DNA of 64,000 nucleotides from contig NZ_BSTQ01000021.1 of assembly GCF_030269605.1 (NCBI RefSeq), forward strand, positions 62,001 to 126,000. Direction: 5' to 3'. Shown piece by piece: positions 35,511-44,090 of the stretch (the first letter of the stretch is position 1; the number at the start of each line of letters is the position of its first letter). The DNA is from Lentzea sp. NBRC 105346. Its GTDB lineage: Bacteria; Actinomycetota; Actinomycetes; Mycobacteriales; Pseudonocardiaceae. A program made the translations under genes and the position numbers. Under the pieces are notes generated by a model. The model searched no databases, was not told where the DNA came from, and saw only the letters and a list, made by a program, of their open reading frames with translations.

Positions 35511-35900
35511 ATGTCGCTGCACGTTCCCGCCGACCTGCTCGAACGCGCCGAACGCGGCCCGGTCGACGACGCCGCGTTCGTCGCCTGTGTTCGCGAGTCG
35601 CTCCCCTACGCGTGGGAGGTGATCAGCGGTGTGGCGGCGGAACTCGAAGCGGGCGGGGACTTCGCCGACCACGAGATCCCGCCGCCCACCGAGACCGACC
35701 GCGGCCAGCTGCTGCGGGCGCTGGCGTCCGACGCGATCCGCGGCGGCCTGGAACGCCACTTCGGGGTGAAGCTGGCGTTCCAGAACTGCCACCGCGTCGC
35801 GGCGTTCCGTCCGTCCGCTGTGGACGGTGAGCGCTACCGCGCGTTCGTCTCGCCACGCGGCCAGCTGCTGAACCAGAGCCCGGAGCTCAGGAACTGCTGA
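35511..35900 (+). CDS. SCO5389-family protein
   Basis: A 129-residue protein very like the Streptomyces SCO5389 family: AAFVACVRESLPYAWEVISG, PPPTETDRGQLLRALASDAI, RGGLERHFGVKLAFQNCHRVAAF (given here in part) and the closing LNQSPELRNC. The family is conserved across actinobacteria, cytoplasmic and of unknown function. GGAGG is seven bases before the ATG at 35511, so the longer GTG form at 35475 is unlikely. The end overlaps the convergent GH79-like gene by 14 bases. A Zur-like box precedes it. Confidence 0.88.
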   Translation: MSLHVPADLLERAERGPVDDAAFVACVRESLPYAWEVISGVAAELEAGGDFADHEIPPPTETDRGQLLRALASDAIRGGLERHFGVKLAFQNCHRVAAFRPSAVDGERYRAFVSPRGQLLNQSPELRNC

Positions 35901-37230
35901 CCACCAGCACGGCACTGTGCGCGGGCACGTCGACCACGGTCTTCGTGCCCGACACGGTCACCGCCTTCGGCGCCGGCTTGAACTCGGCGCTCCCGCTGAC
36001 GTTCGACCCGGCGATCGTGATCGCCGTGGAGTCCAGCGCGGGCGCGGTCAGCAGGTAGACGCTCGCCTTGCTCGCGTTCGACGGCAACGTGATGGTCGCG
36101 TTGACCGCGGAGGCGCTCTTGTTGTTGACGAACGCGTTGTTCCCGATGCCCCATGCGGTGATGTCGGTTCCACCGGTCACGGTCGCGGCGTGGTACGCAC
36201 CGCTCCCGGCCAGCTTCCACAGCAGCTCACCGTAGTAGACGCCCTGCACCCCAACGGGTTTGAGACCCGAGTGCTTGATCGGCGAGTAGTGCAGCGGGAA
36301 CTGCGTGGACGTGCCGCCGTGGAAGTTCACGCCCGAGCCCTGCCGTGACGCGATGCCGGACATGAAGTCGAGCGACCAGAGCGCCGCGGCCTGCACGTCG
36401 CTCACGCCGGCGGCGCCGCCGTGGAAGTACGAGTTCGCCTCGGTGACGCGCCACTGCGGGATCCCGTTGGCGGACCGGGCCTTCTGCATCGCCTTCTCGG
36501 CGTTGGGCAGCCGTCCGGACGAGTTGGACGCGAGCATGTCCGGGATCGACGCGTTGGTGTTCTTGGCGATGTACAGGTGCGTGGAGATGATCTTCAGGCT
36601 GTTCTTCTTCTGGTTCTTGGCGAACTCGTCCACCCACGTGGTCTTGTTGGCCTCACCCGGACCGTCGAACTTCGCGCCCGGCACCTTCGCCTTGATCGCC
36701 TTCGTGAACGAGGTGAACTTCGCCTCGTACTCGGCCTCGGTCTTGAAGTAGACGTTCGGCTCGTTGCCGATCTCGAACGCGATCAGGGCACCGCCCAGCG
36801 CCTTCGCGGCGAACTGTGCCTCGTCGGCGGCGTTCGACGCGGTGTTCGTCTTGAGGTTGATGCCGTAGATGACCTTCCAGCCGGTCGCCTTGACGAACGC
36901 GGCCAGCCTGGTCACGTCGGGTGGCGCGACCTCCTTCTCGGAGCCGCCCGAGCCCTTGGGGTTCCAGCTGGTCATGTCGACGAGGTTGCCGCCGAGGCGC
37001 AGCACGCTCGGACCGAGCAGCCGGAAGAGGCTGATCAGGTCGGATGACTTCGGGTCGAACATCCCCGCTCCGACGCGGTCCTTCTCATAGCTGAAACCGG
37101 CGAACCCGGTGGCGACCTGACTGTTGCTCGCCGGGTCTACTGAGACGGTTATCGCAGGTGCGGCCGTTGCCGATGCACCACCGAAGACGATCAGCGACAG
37201 GACTGTCGCGAGCACCGCTGCTCGACGCAT
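35887..37230 (-). CDS. Secreted glycoside hydrolase, GH79-like
   Basis: A 447-residue exported enzyme. The signal peptide is RRAAVLATVLSLIVFGGASA. The TIM barrel includes GPSVLRLGGNLVDMTSWNPK, an acid/base Glu in ALIAFEIGNEPNVYFK and the nucleophile Glu in PQWRVTEANSYFHGG. The order E-I-GNEP and TEAN with the C-terminal beta-sandwich (YYGELLWKLAGSGAYH onward) is typical of family 79 glucuronidases. Uronic acid-containing polymers are likely substrates. A sigma-70-like promoter lies upstream. Confidence 0.85.
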   Translation of the reverse strand: MRRAAVLATVLSLIVFGGASATAAPAITVSVDPASNSQVATGFAGFSYEKDRVGAGMFDPKSSDLISLFRLLGPSVLRLGGNLVDMTSWNPKGSGGSEKEVAPPDVTRLAAFVKATGWKVIYGINLKTNTASNAADEAQFAAKALGGALIAFEIGNEPNVYFKTEAEYEAKFTSFTKAIKAKVPGAKFDGPGEANKTTWVDEFAKNQKKNSLKIISTHLYIAKNTNASIPDMLASNSSGRLPNAEKAMQKARSANGIPQWRVTEANSYFHGGAAGVSDVQAAALWSLDFMSGIASRQGSGVNFHGGTSTQFPLHYSPIKHSGLKPVGVQGVYYGELLWKLAGSGAYHAATVTGGTDITAWGIGNNAFVNNKSASAVNATITLPSNASKASVYLLTAPALDSTAITIAGSNVSGSAEFKPAPKAVTVSGTKTVVDVPAHSAVLVVSSS

Positions 37231-37266
37231 GGAGATTCCTTCCACTCCTCGGCGGCGGCCCGTCGC

Positions 37267-37296
37267 ACTATAGATCGGATGAATCAACCATGTAAA
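37267..37296 (-). promoter_or_regulatory. Sigma-70-like promoter of the GH79-like gene
   Basis: TTTACA (-35, 37296-37291) and TATAGT (-10, 37272-37267) are separated by 18 bases. The transcript would begin about 30 bases before the start codon. Confidence 0.55.
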
Positions 37297-37300
37297 CGCG

Positions 37301-37346
37301 CTCGTGAGTGATTAGGAGGGCTATGGCCCTCCTAATCACTCACGAG
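37301..37346. terminator. Perfect 21-bp hairpin terminator
   Basis: 37301-37321 pairs exactly with 37326-37346 around the loop TATG. It lies eight bases after the M4 protease stop and upstream of the GH79-like promoter, insulating the two units. Confidence 0.85.
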
Positions 37347-37353
37347 GATCGGG

Positions 37354-39618
37354 TCAGCTCAGGTTCACGCCCGTGTCGTCGATGACGAAGGACGTCTGCA
37401 GTGAGCCGTCCTCGACGCCGGTGAACTTGATGGTGACGGTCTGGCCGGCGAACGCGGACAGGTCGATCGTCTTCAGCACGTAGCCGCTCGCCTTGTTCAG
37501 GTTCGAGTAGGTGGCCAGCGTGGTGGTGCCCGCCGTGACGGTCAGCTTGTCGTAGGCGGTGCTGGTGGTCGTCTCATTGCTGTCGATGTGCAGGTAGAAC
37601 GTGAGCGACGCCTTGCAGCCCGCCGGGATCGTCACCGACTGGGACAGCGAGTCGGTGTGGCTGCTGCCGTAGCCGTCGAGCCACGCGCTCCAGGTGCCAC
37701 CGTGCGCGGCCTGGCCGTCAGCGGAGTGCTGGCCGATCACGCCGCTGCTGGCGGTCCACACCGTGTTGCCGGACTCGAAGCCGGGGTTGCCGAGCTTCTG
37801 GCCGGAGCAGCCGCCGGTGGTGCCGACCGTCCAGGTGAACGACGCGGACCCGCTCTTGCTCGTGCTGTCGGTCGCGGTGACCGTGACGTTCGACGTGCCC
37901 GCGGTCGACGGGGTGCCGGAGATCGTGCCGGTGCCGGAGTTGATCGACAGACCGGCGGGCAGGCCGGTGGCGGACCAGGTGTACGGCGCGGTGCCGCCGC
38001 TGGCCGACAGCGGCAGGTTCACCGCGCTGCCGACGGCGCTGGACTGGTTGCCGGGGTTGGCGACCGTGACGGTGCCGGTCGCACTGCAGGTCGGGTCGGC
38101 CGTCTGGGCGGGCACGCTGACCGCGTCCCAGGCCGCCTTGACCGTGTTGAACTCCGTGCAGCTACCGGGGAAGAGGTTCTTCGCCGCGGTCAGCGTCCAC
38201 GTCCGGTACTTGAGGTAGGAGCTGCTGGAGGTCTTGAGCAGCATCGCGTTGTAGAAGATCTTGGCTGCGGACTGCACGCCGATGCCGGTGACGGACGAGC
38301 TGTTGCACGTGGTGCTGGCCGGCTGGCCGTTCGTCGGGTTGGATCCGTTGGCCAGCAGGTAGAACCAGTGGTTGCCGGGTCCGGCGGCCGCGTGCACCTC
38401 GGTGCTCGGAATGGAGCTCGAGTAGCAGTTGGGGTGCCCCTTCGCCGACGGGTTGTACATGTTGCGGATCGGGCCCTGGCCGACGAGGTTGATCTGCTCG
38501 CCCACCAGGAAGTCCGGCACGTCGTACGGCGAGGGCTCGTTGGCGAACGCCTCGGTCACCGCGCCGAAGACGTCGGCGACGAACTCCTGCGTACCCGCGC
38601 CCGAGATGCCGCCCGGCGTGTGGTCGTCGATGCCGTGGCCGAACTCGTGCGCCACGACGTCGATCGAGCTGATCCACTGGTTGGCGTTGTTGTGTCCGAT
38701 CTGGACCTGGCTGCCGTCGTAGTACGCGTTGACGTCGTTGAGGCCCACGCGAACCGGCCAGCCGTTGCCCGCACCGTCGAACCCGTTGCGGCCCAGCCAC
38801 TGCGAAAGCATCTTGTTCTCGGTCTCGACGGCGAACAACGCGTCGACGCAACCCGTCTCGCGGTTCGTGGCGTTGCCGTTGCCCCACGCGTCGTCGGAGC
38901 CGGTGAACGTCGTGTTGTTGGCCGCGTCCTGACAGGCGACGGCGCTCGTCGGGTCCTTCAGGGAGTACGTGCCGCCCGACTGCGTCGTGGCGATCTGCAC
39001 CGGGTTCGGGCCGTTCCACGCGCTGGTGCCGGTGCCGTGCAGGACGTGCTCCTGCTTGTGCAGCACCTTGCCGTCCAGCGCGTCCACGACGACGTCGAGC
39101 TTGCTCGGTCCCTCGGAGTCGCGGCCGACGACCTGGACCTTCCAGCCAAGCCGTGGCGTGGCGCCCAGCGCGTAGACGACCTGGTCGATGCCGTTGACAC
39201 CGTCCACAGTGGCCAGCTGCCCGCGGGCGACCGACTCGGCCTTCGCCTTGTCCACGGTCGGGTTCGTGCTGGGCAGGTTGATCGTCACGTCCTGCCCGAC
39301 CGAGGTGCCGAGCACCTGTCCGGTCGAGTTGGTGGCCACGACGAAGTCACCGCCGACGACCTGGAGTCCCTTGTACGTACGGGTGTACGGGACGTACTTG
39401 AGCCCGTTCGTCGCCGAGATCACCCCGTGCCGCACGAACGCGTCGTCCGAGCTCGCGTGCAGCGCGGCCGGCTTGCTGTCGACCAGGCCGGCGGCCGCGT
39501 CGACGGCCATCGCCTCGGCCGTCTGCACGCCAGTGGTCGTCGGCTGTGCCTGCGCGGTCGCGGTGAAGAGTCCGGCGACCATCACGGCGGTGGCACATAA
39601 GACGGTTCTTTGTCGCAT
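37354..39618 (-). CDS. Secreted M4 (thermolysin-family) metallopeptidase with Ig-like and C-terminal beta domains
   Basis: A 754-residue preproenzyme. Signal peptide (RQRTVLCATAVMVAGLFTAT), propeptide with FTP/PepSY-type strands (RTYKGLQVVGGDFVVATNST, GWKVQVVGRD), then the M4 domain with zinc motif DVVAHEFGHGIDDHT, the third ligand Glu in GTQEFVADVFGAVTE and His in AGPGNHWFYLLA. A putative Ig domain (ATGLPAGLSINSGTGTISGT) and a C-terminal jelly-roll-like domain follow. It would be activated outside the cell. The start at 39618 puts the signal peptide first. Confidence 0.93.
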   Translation of the reverse strand: MRQRTVLCATAVMVAGLFTATAQAQPTTTGVQTAEAMAVDAAAGLVDSKPAALHASSDDAFVRHGVISATNGLKYVPYTRTYKGLQVVGGDFVVATNSTGQVLGTSVGQDVTINLPSTNPTVDKAKAESVARGQLATVDGVNGIDQVVYALGATPRLGWKVQVVGRDSEGPSKLDVVVDALDGKVLHKQEHVLHGTGTSAWNGPNPVQIATTQSGGTYSLKDPTSAVACQDAANNTTFTGSDDAWGNGNATNRETGCVDALFAVETENKMLSQWLGRNGFDGAGNGWPVRVGLNDVNAYYDGSQVQIGHNNANQWISSIDVVAHEFGHGIDDHTPGGISGAGTQEFVADVFGAVTEAFANEPSPYDVPDFLVGEQINLVGQGPIRNMYNPSAKGHPNCYSSSIPSTEVHAAAGPGNHWFYLLANGSNPTNGQPASTTCNSSSVTGIGVQSAAKIFYNAMLLKTSSSSYLKYRTWTLTAAKNLFPGSCTEFNTVKAAWDAVSVPAQTADPTCSATGTVTVANPGNQSSAVGSAVNLPLSASGGTAPYTWSATGLPAGLSINSGTGTISGTPSTAGTSNVTVTATDSTSKSGSASFTWTVGTTGGCSGQKLGNPGFESGNTVWTASSGVIGQHSADGQAAHGGTWSAWLDGYGSSHTDSLSQSVTIPAGCKASLTFYLHIDSNETTTSTAYDKLTVTAGTTTLATYSNLNKASGYVLKTIDLSAFAGQTVTIKFTGVEDGSLQTSFVIDDTGVNLS

Positions 39619-39856
39619 CGATGTTTCTCCCTCAGGCAGGGCGAACGGCGGCCCTCGGTTTGCAGGGGAAGGCCGCGTCCGGAAGAGGTGATCAGCGAGA
39701 GAAGGATCCGTTCCCACGTGCCAGAAGAACAACAGAAACTTCGCGCTAACTTATTAACAGCGCGCGATTGTCCCTTTTGGAAACCGACGGGGGTTTTCGC
39801 ACCAATTGCCGCCGTGTCGCATGGGCCCGTTCGTTGTCGGCCAGTAGGCTCCGGGC
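39619..39856. other. Intergenic region, M4 protease promoter side
   Basis: No gene is seen. The only notable structure is the inverted repeat CGCGCT/AGCGCG (39742-39764) around the AT-rich centre AACTTATTAAC, about 125 bases upstream of the protease start and possibly a regulator site. Confidence 0.4.
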
Positions 39857-40225
39857 ATGGCGACCGGCGGCAGCAGGAAGGTGCGCGCCGCCCGCAAGCG
39901 CAAGCGGCGGATGGCCCGCGTCGAGCACGATCTCTCCGACGCGCAGTGGGATGCGCTCAAGGCCGCCTGGGGCGGCTGCGCCTACTGCGGCGCGCCCGCC
40001 CGGTCACTCCAGAAGGACTGCGTGCTGGCGTTGTCGCGGGGTGGGCGGTACACGCTCGACAACATCGTGCCCGCGTGCGGGCCGTGCAACGCCAGCAAGT
40101 GCAACGCCGAGGTCACCGGGTGGTTGCGGCGCAAACGACTGGACGAGCGAGCGTTCCTGCTGCGCCACCACGAGATCAACGCGGAGCTGGCGAACCGCTT
40201 CCCCGTCGGTTCAGTCGGCGACTAG
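39857..40225 (+). CDS. Small HNH endonuclease
   Basis: A 122-residue protein. A very basic N-terminus (GGSRKVRAARKRKRRMARVE) precedes the HNH domain: two Cys in GGCAYCGAPA, the loop CVLALSRGGRYTLDNIVPAC and the second Cys pair in PACGPCNASKCN. The D-N-I-V-P-A-C...CN-x-x-K spacing is typical. The usual D-H dyad is less clear, with LALSRGG instead of LDHVVP. TAGGCT lies six bases before the ATG, giving a leaderless start. It overlaps the next (opposite) gene by 15 bases. Confidence 0.85.
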   Translation: MATGGSRKVRAARKRKRRMARVEHDLSDAQWDALKAAWGGCAYCGAPARSLQKDCVLALSRGGRYTLDNIVPACGPCNASKCNAEVTGWLRRKRLDERAFLLRHHEINAELANRFPVGSVGD

Positions 40226-40663
40226 AACCGTCCCGGACCGGTCCAGCGACCTGAACAGCGATCGCGTCTGGGCCAGGCTGCGCTCTCGCTGCCTGCGCAC
40301 CAGCCACCGGCCAGGCGCCACGCCGGTCCCGCCGTGCTCCGGATGCACCAGGTAGACGGGCGCGGAGTTCTCGAACACGGCAATAGCCAGCCCCAGCCGA
40401 TCGTGGAGCTGATCGGACCATCGGCACGTGTCCGGGTCGGCGACGAGCGTGTGCGGGTTGTTGCCCCCGGCGCCGCGGATGAGCTCGACTCCGCCGGGTG
40501 GCAGGTCGCGCGGGTTCAGGAAGGTCACGTCGGTCAGGTCCAGCGGGATGACGATCAGGTCGCCCTGCGCCTGCAGGCCGTCGATCACCGGGATGGTGAC
40601 CTGTCGTTCCAGGTGGTCCAGCGCCGCCGTGCCGGACCGGTCGAGCAGTTCTGCGAGATTCAT
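40211..40663 (-). CDS. Hypothetical protein next to the DUF6745 gene
   Basis: A 150-residue protein starting MNLAELLDRSGTAALDHLER, with strands around TIPVIDGLQAQGDLIVIPLD and an end in LAQTRSLFRSLDRSGTVLVAD. I do not recognise the family. It begins 17 bases after the DUF6745 stop, in the same direction, so the two are probably one operon and partners. Confidence 0.65.
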   Translation of the reverse strand: MNLAELLDRSGTAALDHLERQVTIPVIDGLQAQGDLIVIPLDLTDVTFLNPRDLPPGGVELIRGAGGNNPHTLVADPDTCRWSDQLHDRLGLAIAVFENSAPVYLVHPEHGGTGVAPGRWLVRRQRERSLAQTRSLFRSLDRSGTVLVAD

Positions 40664-40680
40664 GTGATCACCTTTGAAGG

Positions 40681-41859
40681 TCAGGTCCGACGCTGAAGCC
40701 GGGCGTACTGGGCACCGGTGAGCCCGTACGTCCATCCGGCCGCGTCGAGCGGGTGGTCGAAGTGGGATGGGACGAACAGCCCGTAGCGGCGACGCGTGCC
40801 GTCGCGTTCCAGTGAGCCGTTCACGGCGAGCAGCAGTCGCGTTTGGACACTCCAGAACTCCGCCGGCAGGTCGTAGAGCCGGAGCACGCTGCCGGGGTTA
40901 CCCGGATCCGGGGACTGGCTCACGAGCTCCATCCCGGCACCTTCGATGAAGGCGCCCCAGCCGATGTGCTCGATGGCGCAGCGCCGAACCTCGACGTTGC
41001 GCTCCGCGATGATCCGGTCCACCGCAGGCGCCTCGACCACCCAGTCCGGCACCGGCGTGCCATGCCACGCGTAGTGCGCCGAGCCGTCCGGGAACTCGAT
41101 CGCCCTGCCGTGCAAGCGGAACTCGTCATACGCGGTACCTGGCACCGGTTCGACGCGGATCGCGGACGGCCGCTCGGCGAGCACGCACACGTCCTCGCGC
41201 GGCCACCACCAGCCGCAGGTGCGGGCGAGCGTCGCCCACAGCTCCAGCTGAGCGGAGTCCTCCGGGCTGTACTCCACACCGAGGGCCCGCCGGAACACGT
41301 CGTAATGCGCGATCCAGGCGGCCTCGTGCTGCCCGTACCAGTGGATGCCCAGCACCCCTGGCAGGTCCTGGCGGATCCGCCGGGTGAGGCCCTCCAGTTG
41401 TGGCGCCAGGACGTTGCGGATTCCCCGGTGCAGCAAGGTGACCAGATCGCCGCCCTGCCGCAGTTCCGCGATGGGATCGGGTGGAGGTTCGTGCGAGCGC
41501 CACCACGGATCCGGGTCCTGGGGAATGTGCTCGTCGAGTCGTCCTCGCAGCGAGCACAACAGGTTCGCGAGCTCGCTCTCCAAGGGGACGAAACCGTTGT
41601 GCGAGTACGCATTGACCGATGGCGGCACGAGCGGCGCCGCAGCCGAGGGTGCGCCGGTCCAGTCGAACCGGGGCTTCGGCCTGCCCGCCAATGCATACAG
41701 GGTGGTGATGGCGCGCTCGGCGGCCTCGCGGTCCGCCGGTGCCGCGCGCAGGGCGTGGCCCTGCCATTCGTTGCGAATCTCGACAGCCTCGAACCACAGA
41801 TCGAGGGAACGAGCCGGATCACTGACGCGCCGGGACTCTCGCCGGCGGCGTGCGCTCAT
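40681..41859 (-). CDS. DUF6745-family protein
   Basis: A 392-residue protein with the family's conserved block GIHWYGQHEAAWIAHYDVFR and, further on, YSPEDSAQLELWATLARTCG and WWWPREDVCVLAERP. It is soluble and without known motifs for catalysis. Function unknown; members are common in Streptomyces and relatives and are often multi-copy. The ATG at 41859 has no strong ribosome site, and a small GGGCG-GTAA-CGCCC hairpin is just upstream. The 195 bases between it and the next gene hold nothing else I can name. Confidence 0.8.
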   Translation of the reverse strand: MSARRRRESRRVSDPARSLDLWFEAVEIRNEWQGHALRAAPADREAAERAITTLYALAGRPKPRFDWTGAPSAAAPLVPPSVNAYSHNGFVPLESELANLLCSLRGRLDEHIPQDPDPWWRSHEPPPDPIAELRQGGDLVTLLHRGIRNVLAPQLEGLTRRIRQDLPGVLGIHWYGQHEAAWIAHYDVFRRALGVEYSPEDSAQLELWATLARTCGWWWPREDVCVLAERPSAIRVEPVPGTAYDEFRLHGRAIEFPDGSAHYAWHGTPVPDWVVEAPAVDRIIAERNVEVRRCAIEHIGWGAFIEGAGMELVSQSPDPGNPGSVLRLYDLPAEFWSVQTRLLLAVNGSLERDGTRRRYGLFVPSHFDHPLDAAGWTYGLTGAQYARLQRRT

Positions 41860-42053
41860 CGCGCGAGGGCGGTAACGCCCTTTCGATCAGACGACATGCG
41901 GGCAATGATCACAGGCTTGCGGCCGTCTAGTCAACCTCGAATTCCTACGGTAAAGATCACCGCCCGTCGCCTGCCGAAGGGCGCTCACAACGCTTGTGTT
42001 TACCCAAAAGGGCGGTCGGAGCGTCCCTATCCCGACAACCGACGGCCAAGTCA

Positions 42054-44090
42054 CTAGTGCGGCCGAGGCTCGGGGGCGATACGAGAAGCAAGGGTCGTCG
42101 ATACACCCACCGACTTCGCTGGTTCGGCTCCGCCGCGGATGTCATGGTCGATCCAGCTCTTCCCTTCCGCGGCGATGCCTTCCAGGATGTGCAGGGTGTG
42201 CGCAAACCCGGCCGAGTCAAGGCTTGTCTCAGACAGCGCTGCGGGACTTTCACCCTCGAGACGCCCCGTTTCAGGCTCTACGACCCGGATGCTCCGCGAG
42301 GGTCCGTTGAACAACGTGAGCTCCAGAGTGCAACTGGCGGCACCTTCCTCGACCACCTGGACTGAAGAGACCGCGTCGAATCGGTAGTTGCTCCGTTCCT
42401 GGCTTGTTTGCTCGACCCGCGCGAAGTCGAGCTCCGAACTCACCTCCCGCACCCCGTCCTGTGTGATCAGGAACAGTCGGATGTCGTACTTCGAATAGCG
42501 CCATGGACCTTTCTCCACACGTGCCCGCTTGTAGTTCTTCGCAGGCGCCTGCAGGAAGGCATGAGTGATGACCTCTCGCCACACGAGCCCGTAGTGACGC
42601 AGCGCCGCTTCGAGGAGCATGGTCTTGTCACAGTGGAGCCAAGCTTCCATCTCCCGCTCGGACGGACGCGTGTCCTCCAACTTCTTCTTCCACTTCGCAT
42701 ACGCGTCACGACGTGCTGCCATCTGCCGGTCGTACTCTCTTTGGTCCTCGATGAACCGTCTGCCCTCACTGACAATGCGGAACCAGCGCCGGATCGCGGC
42801 TCGCGCCGCGACCACTGTCACGATCATCGCTGCCACTGAGAAGATCCGATCCAAGATGACTTCCGTTGCGAGCACTGCTGTGGCCGCAACACCGAGCGAA
42901 GCCAACGCGAGGACAAGGACCGCGACCGTGAATCGTACCTTCGTGGCACGGCCGGTCCGGTAACTCTCGCGATGCTCCAACAGCGTGCCCCGCTCCCAGC
43001 GCTTCCTGACATCACCAACGAGGTGCCGGATGAGCCAGTTGACGCGGTCAACGGAGATCTTGCTGTCCTGGTACAGCTCCACGACCTCGTCCCGCAGTGT
43101 CACGCGAATCCCCGCGGTGTCGGTCAGCCACTGTTCGCGGTTCACGCCTTCCGGTACATACTTGCCGAAGTAGTAGGTGAACGATTGATCGACCCGGCTT
43201 GCGAACTTCGTGTTGAGCGCTCGGGGTCGCCTCCGACGTCCGGCATGATCACGTTCCTTGAGCGCCATCCGCTCGGACCGATAGCACCACTCGAACCCGG
43301 CCTGAGCCGCTACATACCCGGAGATGACGACGAACGCGCACGCAAGCAAGGGAACCGGCCCTCCCGGCCAGACCACCCGGCACAGGTAGCCGAAGGCGAG
43401 AACGACAAGCACAGAGCAGCCCGTTGCCACCGCCCAGTCACCTGGAACCGTCCTCACGTCCACTGGGGGCCGAGCCTTCGGGCCGATGGGTGCGGGGTGG
43501 AAGTACGCCCACACTCGGTTCTGCCGGTCATTCGCGAAGCGGGCTGCCTCAGCCCGCTGGCGTGTCTCGGCCCATAGCGTGTCCTTCATCCCACCCGTGA
43601 TGACGAGGTCCAGATGACGGACGATCTCGTTCCGCTGAGGAGAGGGCAGAGCGTGCAGGCGCTCCAACGCGGATCCACAGTTGCGGTCCGAGTCCTGCAA
43701 CCGGTTCAGCAGTTCGCACATCGCCAGGAGCGCGTCTTTCCAGCCGTCGTCCGCTTGGTCGTGGGCCAGCTCGGCGACATGCTCCAACTGATGGCGCTCA
43801 GCTGGATTGAGATCGCGCAACGATCGCTTGCTGAGCAAGGCGAGCATCTGGTGGAACCGCACCTCGCCGTTGTCGAAACCGGACGCGATGGCTTCGGTGA
43901 TCAAATCCCGTGCCCGAAGTGGAACCCCATCCGCCAGGAAACGCAAACCGACTTTGTACTTCTCTTCTGGTGAGGCGTCCTGGAGCACTTGGTAGACGGT
44001 GGAGTTGTGCACGCACGAGGCCTGGATGCCAACGGTCGTCCCTGGCCCTGCGGTGTTGGCGACCGACTCGTTGGCGGGTTCGGATTCCAT
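42054..44090 (-). CDS. Four-helix membrane protein with N-terminal amyloid-like signalling motif
   Basis: A 678-residue protein. Residues about 10-35 (ANTAGPGTTVGIQASCVHNS, then TVYQV) match a motif in the neighbouring phosphorylase-family protein. A helical domain follows (about 40-200), then two membrane hairpins: 219-240 with 246-268, and 386-409 with 414-435, separated by a ~115-residue basic soluble segment. The C-terminus (about 480-678) is a cytoplasmic mixed alpha/beta domain (WRYSKYDIRLFLITQDGVRE, VSSVQVVEEGAASCTLELTL). I find no nuclease or NTPase motif. Start and preceding stop overlap as TGATG. A membrane-disrupting or docking partner is an inference. Confidence 0.8.
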   Translation of the reverse strand: MESEPANESVANTAGPGTTVGIQASCVHNSTVYQVLQDASPEEKYKVGLRFLADGVPLRARDLITEAIASGFDNGEVRFHQMLALLSKRSLRDLNPAERHQLEHVAELAHDQADDGWKDALLAMCELLNRLQDSDRNCGSALERLHALPSPQRNEIVRHLDLVITGGMKDTLWAETRQRAEAARFANDRQNRVWAYFHPAPIGPKARPPVDVRTVPGDWAVATGCSVLVVLAFGYLCRVVWPGGPVPLLACAFVVISGYVAAQAGFEWCYRSERMALKERDHAGRRRRPRALNTKFASRVDQSFTYYFGKYVPEGVNREQWLTDTAGIRVTLRDEVVELYQDSKISVDRVNWLIRHLVGDVRKRWERGTLLEHRESYRTGRATKVRFTVAVLVLALASLGVAATAVLATEVILDRIFSVAAMIVTVVAARAAIRRWFRIVSEGRRFIEDQREYDRQMAARRDAYAKWKKKLEDTRPSEREMEAWLHCDKTMLLEAALRHYGLVWREVITHAFLQAPAKNYKRARVEKGPWRYSKYDIRLFLITQDGVREVSSELDFARVEQTSQERSNYRFDAVSSVQVVEEGAASCTLELTLFNGPSRSIRVVEPETGRLEGESPAALSETSLDSAGFAHTLHILEGIAAEGKSWIDHDIRGGAEPAKSVGVSTTLASRIAPEPRPH

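Noticed and set aside
41866-41882. Small GGGCG-GTAA-CGCCC hairpin followed by TTT
   Set aside because: It resembles a terminator on the plus strand, but no plus-strand gene ends there. On the minus strand it lies in the promoter of the DUF6745 gene. Too small to call.
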